Assembly: GCA_902806215.1 (NCBI GenBank)
Contig: CADCVT010000221.1
Span: 1 to 10,091, forward strand
Direction of reading: 5' to 3'
From: an uncultured Solirubrobacteraceae bacterium
GTDB taxonomy: Bacteria; Actinomycetota; Thermoleophilia; Solirubrobacterales; Solirubrobacteraceae
DNA length: 10,091 nucleotides
The notes beneath the pieces were generated by a model, which saw nothing but the letters and a program-made list of their open reading frames with translations, searched no databases and had not been told where the DNA came from. Both the position numbers and the translations under genes were made by a program. Shown here one piece after another: positions 7,409-10,091 of the stretch. How positions within the stretch are numbered: position 1 is the stretch's first letter; the number at the start of each line of letters is the position of its first letter.

Positions 7409-7415
7409 TCCGTTG

Positions 7416-7423
7416 CCCTCCTC
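7416..7423 (-). promoter_or_regulatory. Strong ribosome binding site of the TetR-type gene
   Basis: Read on the minus strand this is GAGGAGGG, with 7 nt before ATG 7408. It is the clearest Shine-Dalgarno site on this strand in the window and fixes the start of the regulator. Confidence 0.8.
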
Positions 7424-7460
7424 AGTCTACGAGCGACCCGAACGGCGACCAGCCAGCATT

Positions 7461-7474
7461 GGACGCGGGACGCG
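7461..7474. repeat. Two tandem copies of a 7-bp repeat in the TetR/lipoprotein divergent region
   Basis: GGACGCG occurs twice in tandem between the divergent regulator and lipoprotein genes. It could be part of a regulatory site, but TetR operators are normally inverted repeats and the motif is GC-rich like its surroundings, so chance is a real possibility. Confidence 0.3.
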
Positions 7475-7512
7475 GAGCCGCCCGGGGACCGCTCCCACTA
7501 AGCTCCGACGCC

Positions 7513-7923
7513 GTGCGCGCGACCCTTGCCCTTCTCGCCCTGATCGCTCTGCTCGCCGTCGGCTGCGGCGGCACCGCCAGCTCCGCCGACGACTTCGACG
7601 GCGAGCGCAAGGCCATCGCCGAGGTCGTCGAGGAGCTCCAGGAGGCCAGTGCCGCGGACGAGCCCGGGCGCATCTGCCGCAGCATCCTCGCCGCGAACCT
7701 CCGCAAGGCGGCGGGCGACTGCCCGAAGACGATCGACGAGGCCCTCAAGGACGCCGATCTCTTCGAGCTCGAGGTCACCGACGTCCAGCCCGAGCAGATC
7801 ACGGCCGCGACGCGGACCGCCACGGCGACGGTCGAGTCCGGGACCGAGGGCGACCAGGTCGAGAAGATCACGCTCGTGCGCGAGGGCAAGTCCTGGCGCA
7901 TCAGCCGGCTCGCCGGGTCCTGA
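7513..7923 (+). CDS. Small predicted lipoprotein, possibly NTF2/SnoaL-like
   Basis: A 136-residue exported lipoprotein of unknown function. GTG 7513 is chosen because it starts a compact signal sequence (VRATLALLALIALLAVGC). AVGC forms a lipobox with Cys18 as the lipidated residue and first residue of the mature protein. An in-frame upstream start at 7459 would add 18 residues that do not fit a signal peptide. No clear ribosome binding site is seen, so the message may be leaderless. The mature part has a helical first half (ERKAIAEVVEELQEA) with Cys55 and Cys70 suited to a disulfide, then alternating strands (FELEVTDVQ, TRTATATVES, EKITLVREGKSWRISRL). This order is like NTF2/SnoaL-type folds in small actinobacterial lipoproteins; the fold is an inference. 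The gene is divergent from the TetR-type gene and 82 bp upstream of the sigma factor gene. Confidence 0.82.
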   Translation: MRATLALLALIALLAVGCGGTASSADDFDGERKAIAEVVEELQEASAADEPGRICRSILAANLRKAAGDCPKTIDEALKDADLFELEVTDVQPEQITAATRTATATVESGTEGDQVEKITLVREGKSWRISRLAGS

Positions 7924-7928
7924 CATGC

Positions 7929-7944
7929 GCCGGCGGGTGCCGGC
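7929..7944 (+). terminator. Possible hairpin after the lipoprotein gene
   Basis: Two GCCGGC arms separated by GGGT begin 6 nt after the lipoprotein stop codon. A 6-bp GC stem with a 4-nt loop is possible. No T-run follows, so this is at best a weak or factor-assisted terminator, and GC-rich hairpins of this size arise often by chance. Confidence 0.3.
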
Positions 7945-7978
7945 CAAGTAGTGCCCAGATGCAGAGTTCGAGATCCAC

Positions 7979-7992
7979 CCGAATTTCCGAAT
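7979..7992 (+). promoter_or_regulatory. Direct repeat in a locally AT-rich patch upstream of the sigma factor gene
   Basis: CCGAAT occurs twice, separated by TT, just upstream of the AGGA (7994-7997) that serves as ribosome binding site for GTG 8006 (8-nt spacer). The patch is less GC-rich than its surroundings. It could belong to the promoter or leader of the sigma factor operon, for example an autoregulatory element. No standard -35/-10 pair could be assigned. Confidence 0.3.
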
Positions 7993-8005
7993 CAGGACAC
8001 CGGGT

Positions 8006-8569
8006 GTGAGCCCGACCGACCACACGCTGCTGACGGCGACGGCGGACGGCGACGGCGACGCCTTCGCGGCGTTCTTCCGGCGCCACGAGGCCGCCGTGAC
8101 GCGCTTCGCCGTGCGCCGCTGCGCGAGCGCCGACGAGGTCGCCGACGCGATCTCCGACACGTTCCTCGTCGCGCTCCGACGCGCGTCCGCCTTCGATCCC
8201 GGTCACGGCGACGCCCGGCCGTGGCTGCTCGGGATCGCCCAGCGCGTGATCGGCGGCCAGCGCCGTTCGCGTCTGCGGCGCGCCCGCCTGATCGGCCGCG
8301 CCGCCGCGCTGCCGGCCTACGAGCCGGACGAGGCCGAGCGCGTCGAGGCGGCCATCGACGCGGCCCGCCGCCTCGACGACCTGCGTCCGCGGATCGACGC
8401 GCTGCCGCGCCGCGACCGCGACGTCCTCGAGCTCGTCGCCCTCGCTGACCTGGAACCGCACGAGGCGGCCATCGCCCTGGGCATCAGCGCCAACGCCGCA
8501 CGGCTGCGCCTCGCACGGGCGCGCCGCCGTCTCGGCGACGGCATGACGGAGGTGTCGTATGCCGGTTGA
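8006..8569 (+). CDS. RNA polymerase sigma factor, sigma-70 family, ECF-like
   Basis: A 187-residue alternative sigma factor with only regions 2 and 4, the usual ECF layout and length. Region 2 covers about residues 18-95: AFAAFFRRHEAAVTRFAVRRC, DEVADAISDTFLVALRR as the core-binding helix of region 2.2, and ARPWLLGIAQRVIGGQRRS as regions 2.3-2.4. After a linker, region 4 covers about 130-180, with LPRRDRDVLELVALADLEPHEAAIALGISANAARLRLARARRRL holding the helix-turn-helix for the -35 element. GTG 8006 has AGGA 8 nt upstream. The stop lies inside the next gene (11-nt overlap), so sigma factor and membrane protein are made together. That arrangement is typical of a sigma factor with a membrane-bound regulator. 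Target promoters and the inducing signal are unknown. Confidence 0.92.
   Translation: MSPTDHTLLTATADGDGDAFAAFFRRHEAAVTRFAVRRCASADEVADAISDTFLVALRRASAFDPGHGDARPWLLGIAQRVIGGQRRSRLRRARLIGRAAALPAYEPDEAERVEAAIDAARRLDDLRPRIDALPRRDRDVLELVALADLEPHEAAIALGISANAARLRLARARRRLGDGMTEVSYAG
8548..8553 (+). promoter_or_regulatory. Ribosome binding site inside the sigma factor gene for the coupled membrane protein
   Basis: GGAGGT lies 5 nt before ATG 8559, within the last codons of the sigma factor gene. Together with the 11-nt gene overlap it indicates translational coupling and fixes the start of the membrane protein. Confidence 0.75.
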
Positions 8570-9296
8570 GACCCCACCCACGCCACGCTTCAGCAGAGTG
8601 CTGGAGGGCGAGCTGCGCGAGCGTGCGAGCCGTCGTCGTCGGCGTCGCTCGCCGTCGCTGCCTCCCCTCATCGCCGCGGCCGCTGTCGTCGCGGCATTCG
8701 TCTTCGTGCTGCTTCCGACTGCCGACGAGACCGGGGAGCAGGCCAGCCCGCCGCCGAAGCCGCTGACCGTGACGACCGAGCAGCTGCTGAGCGGCGACCG
8801 GGCGATGTACCGGCGCCTGCAGCGCGAGTTCGAGGCGCTCGGAAAGCGGTTGATCGTCCGGGAGGAGCCGGTGAGCCCGCACGCGGAGATCAGGGGTCAT
8901 GCGACGGGCGTGCAGACGCCACCCTCCGCCTCGCCCGGCGCCGGCGAGCCCGCCGGGCCGATCGTGGTGGACGAGCTCGACGGCCCGATCATCGTCACGA
9001 TCGCCGTCGCCGATCCGGACGAGAAGACCGCGGGCCTCACGATCTACGAGGCGATCCCCGGCCTGTGCGCGCTCGTGGACGGCAAGGATCCCGACGGGAC
9101 GATCCGCCGCCTGCGCGCAGCCGGCTTCGAGGTCGACGTCGAGCGTGTCCGGTGGGACACGCCGGAGGGCGAGGACGTCGTCGTCTCCGTGCTCGACGGC
9201 AAGAGCCGCTTCACGGGCGCCTCGCCCGACGCGAAGCAGCTCACCGTCGAGGTCGGCGACCCCGGTGAGGGGCACGCCGGCGAGGCCGGCTGCTAG
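8559..9296 (+). CDS. Single-pass membrane protein coupled to the sigma factor, candidate anti-sigma/sensor
   Basis: A 245-residue protein of unrecognised family. Seen: a short N-terminal segment (1-33) with a possible helix (FSRVLEGELRERA) and a run of six arginines (25-30); one membrane helix (about 34-52, LPPLIAAAAVVAAFVFVLL); a Pro-rich stalk; and an extracytoplasmic part of about 190 residues. The positive-inside rule puts the N-terminus in the cytoplasm. Only two cysteines occur, Cys170 (IPGLCAL) and the C-terminal Cys245, which could pair. The segment around 162-235 (IPGL, then LRAAGFEVDVERV, then a strand ending LTVEVG) weakly resembles a PASTA module. The overlap with the sigma factor suggests that it regulates it, but no HxxxCxxC zinc anti-sigma motif is present and the cytoplasmic part is very short. 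The gene converges on the dehydratase gene and shares a CTAG with it. The membrane topology is well supported; the anti-sigma role is an inference. Confidence 0.8.
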   Translation: MPVETPPTPRFSRVLEGELRERASRRRRRRSPSLPPLIAAAAVVAAFVFVLLPTADETGEQASPPPKPLTVTTEQLLSGDRAMYRRLQREFEALGKRLIVREEPVSPHAEIRGHATGVQTPPSASPGAGEPAGPIVVDELDGPIIVTIAVADPDEKTAGLTIYEAIPGLCALVDGKDPDGTIRRLRAAGFEVDVERVRWDTPEGEDVVVSVLDGKSRFTGASPDAKQLTVEVGDPGEGHAGEAGC

Positions 9297-10091
9297 CCCA
9301 GCGTGCGGCCGTACTGGCGCTCGTAGTACGCGCGGTAGTCGCCGGAGCGGATCGGGTCCCACCACGCGGTGTTCTCGCGGTACCAGTCGATCGTCTTCGG
9401 CAGGCCTTCGGCGAACGTGACCTGGGCCTCCCACCCGAGCGCGCGGACCTTCTCGCTCGCGAGCGAGTAGCGGCGATCGTGGCCGGGGCGGTCCTGGACG
9501 TACTCGATGAGCGACTCGTCCTTGCCGGTGTGGGCGATGATCTGCCGCACGACGTCGAGGTTGTAGGTCTCGTCGGGGCCGCCGACGTTGTAGACCTCGC
9601 CCGCCGCGCCGTGCTCGAGGACGTGGCCGATCCCGCGCGCGAAGTCCTCGACGTAGAGCCAGTTGCGCACCTGCTGCCCGTCGCCGTAGACCGGCAGCGG
9701 ATCGTCGTGCAGCGCGTTGAGCACCATGAGCGGGATGAGCTTCTCGGGGTACTGGTACGGCCCGTAGTTGTTCGACCCACGGCAGATGAGCGTCTCGAGC
9801 CCGAACGTGTGGAAGTACGACCACACGAGCAGGTCGGCGCCGGCCTTCGTGGCGCTGTAAGGCGACGACGGCGCGAGCGGCGACTCCTCGGTGAACGAGC
9901 CCTCCTCGATCGAGCCGTAGACCTCGTCGGTCGAGACCTGGACGTAGCGGGCGCCCTGCTTACGCGCCTCCTCGAGCAGGACGTACGTGCCGCGCGAGTG
10001 CGTGTTGACGAACGCGTCGGGCTCTGAGATCGAGCGGTCGACGTGGGTCTCCGCCGCGAAGTTCACGACGGCGTCGACGCCGTCCATCGCG
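9293..10091 (-). CDS. rmlB: dTDP-glucose 4,6-dehydratase, C-terminal part (N-terminus beyond the right edge)
   Basis: Converts dTDP-glucose to dTDP-4-keto-6-deoxyglucose with bound NAD+, the second step of dTDP-L-rhamnose synthesis and of other deoxysugars, in the cytoplasm. The reading frame is open to the window edge; about 60 N-terminal residues with the Rossmann GxxGxxG are missing. Seen, in minus-strand order: VNFAAETHVDRSI; the catalytic STDEVYG (Thr 9929-9931, Asp, Glu 9923-9925); YSATK with Tyr 9857-9859 and Lys 9845-9847; RGSNNYGPYQYPEKLIPLM; NWLYVEDFARG; YNVGG; RPGHDRRY; and the usual C-terminal LGW...GL..TIDWYREN. These are diagnostic of RmlB/RfbB. The internal ATG at 10087 lies inside a conserved stretch and is not the real start. 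The stop shares CTAG with the convergent membrane-protein gene (4-nt overlap). Other rml genes would be expected to the right, unseen. Confidence 0.95.
   Translation of the reverse strand, partial: AMDGVDAVVNFAAETHVDRSISEPDAFVNTHSRGTYVLLEEARKQGARYVQVSTDEVYGSIEEGSFTEESPLAPSSPYSATKAGADLLVWSYFHTFGLETLICRGSNNYGPYQYPEKLIPLMVLNALHDDPLPVYGDGQQVRNWLYVEDFARGIGHVLEHGAAGEVYNVGGPDETYNLDVVRQIIAHTGKDESLIEYVQDRPGHDRRYSLASEKVRALGWEAQVTFAEGLPKTIDWYRENTAWWDPIRSGDYRAYYERQYGRTLG

Noticed and set aside
7424..7429. TAGACT (minus strand) as a -10 box for the TetR-type gene
   Set aside because: Transcription would start about 7 nt downstream, inside the strong ribosome binding site, and there is no convincing -35 hexamer at the right distance.
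6554..7501. A 315-codon plus-strand frame across the glycosylase and TetR genes
   Set aside because: It is antisense to two genes with clear family motifs and good starts, and its product is Arg/Glu/Ala-rich without domains.
8484..9824. A 446-codon minus-strand frame across the membrane protein and dehydratase genes
   Set aside because: Its product is Arg-rich low complexity, and it overlaps two well-supported genes in other frames.

Overview
The window is about 10 kb of very GC-rich bacterial DNA with tightly packed genes. It most likely comes from an actinobacterium of the Solirubrobacterales type (class Thermoleophilia). The lineage call is an inference. It rests on base composition, GTG starts, a large secreted protein that combines delta-60 repeats with two-cysteine Ig-like modules, and small lipoproteins and sigma-factor gene pairs of a kind common in that group. 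No sequence search was possible.

Layout, left to right. (1) The N-terminal 387 codons of an Lhr-type DEAD/DEAH helicase run leftward off the window (1-1162, minus). (2) A 61-bp divergent spacer holds a perfect inverted repeat with a T-run. (3) A 1,344-residue secreted multidomain protein follows (1224-5258, plus). It has a signal peptide, about seven delta-60 units, three Ig-like modules, two PASTA-like modules, an unassigned beta-rich domain and a tail of eight-residue repeats. (4) A classical short-chain dehydrogenase/reductase (5294-6094, plus) overlaps its convergent neighbour by 30 bp. (5) A minus-strand pair encodes a TetR-type repressor (6755-7408) and a family-5 uracil-DNA glycosylase (6065-6745). 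(6) A small lipoprotein gene (7513-7923, plus) is followed by an ECF-like sigma factor (8006-8569) that is translationally coupled to a single-pass membrane protein (8559-9296). (7) The C-terminal part of a dTDP-glucose 4,6-dehydratase (9293-10091, minus) enters from the right edge.

How the genes may work together. The sigma factor and the membrane protein overlap by 11 nt and probably form a regulator/sensor pair. The TetR repressor and the uracil-DNA glycosylase are 9 nt apart and are probably co-transcribed. The helicase and the glycosylase are both DNA-repair functions but are not adjacent. The dehydratase belongs to dTDP-sugar (rhamnose-type) synthesis, whose partner genes would lie beyond the right edge.

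I see no CRISPR array, transposon, tRNA, rRNA or recognisable defence system. No gene-free stretch exceeds about 105 bp. The least ordinary element is the secreted protein, especially its octapeptide tail. The next most interesting are the coupled sigma/membrane pair, whose partner lacks a recognisable anti-sigma domain, and the palindrome between the helicase and secreted-protein genes.
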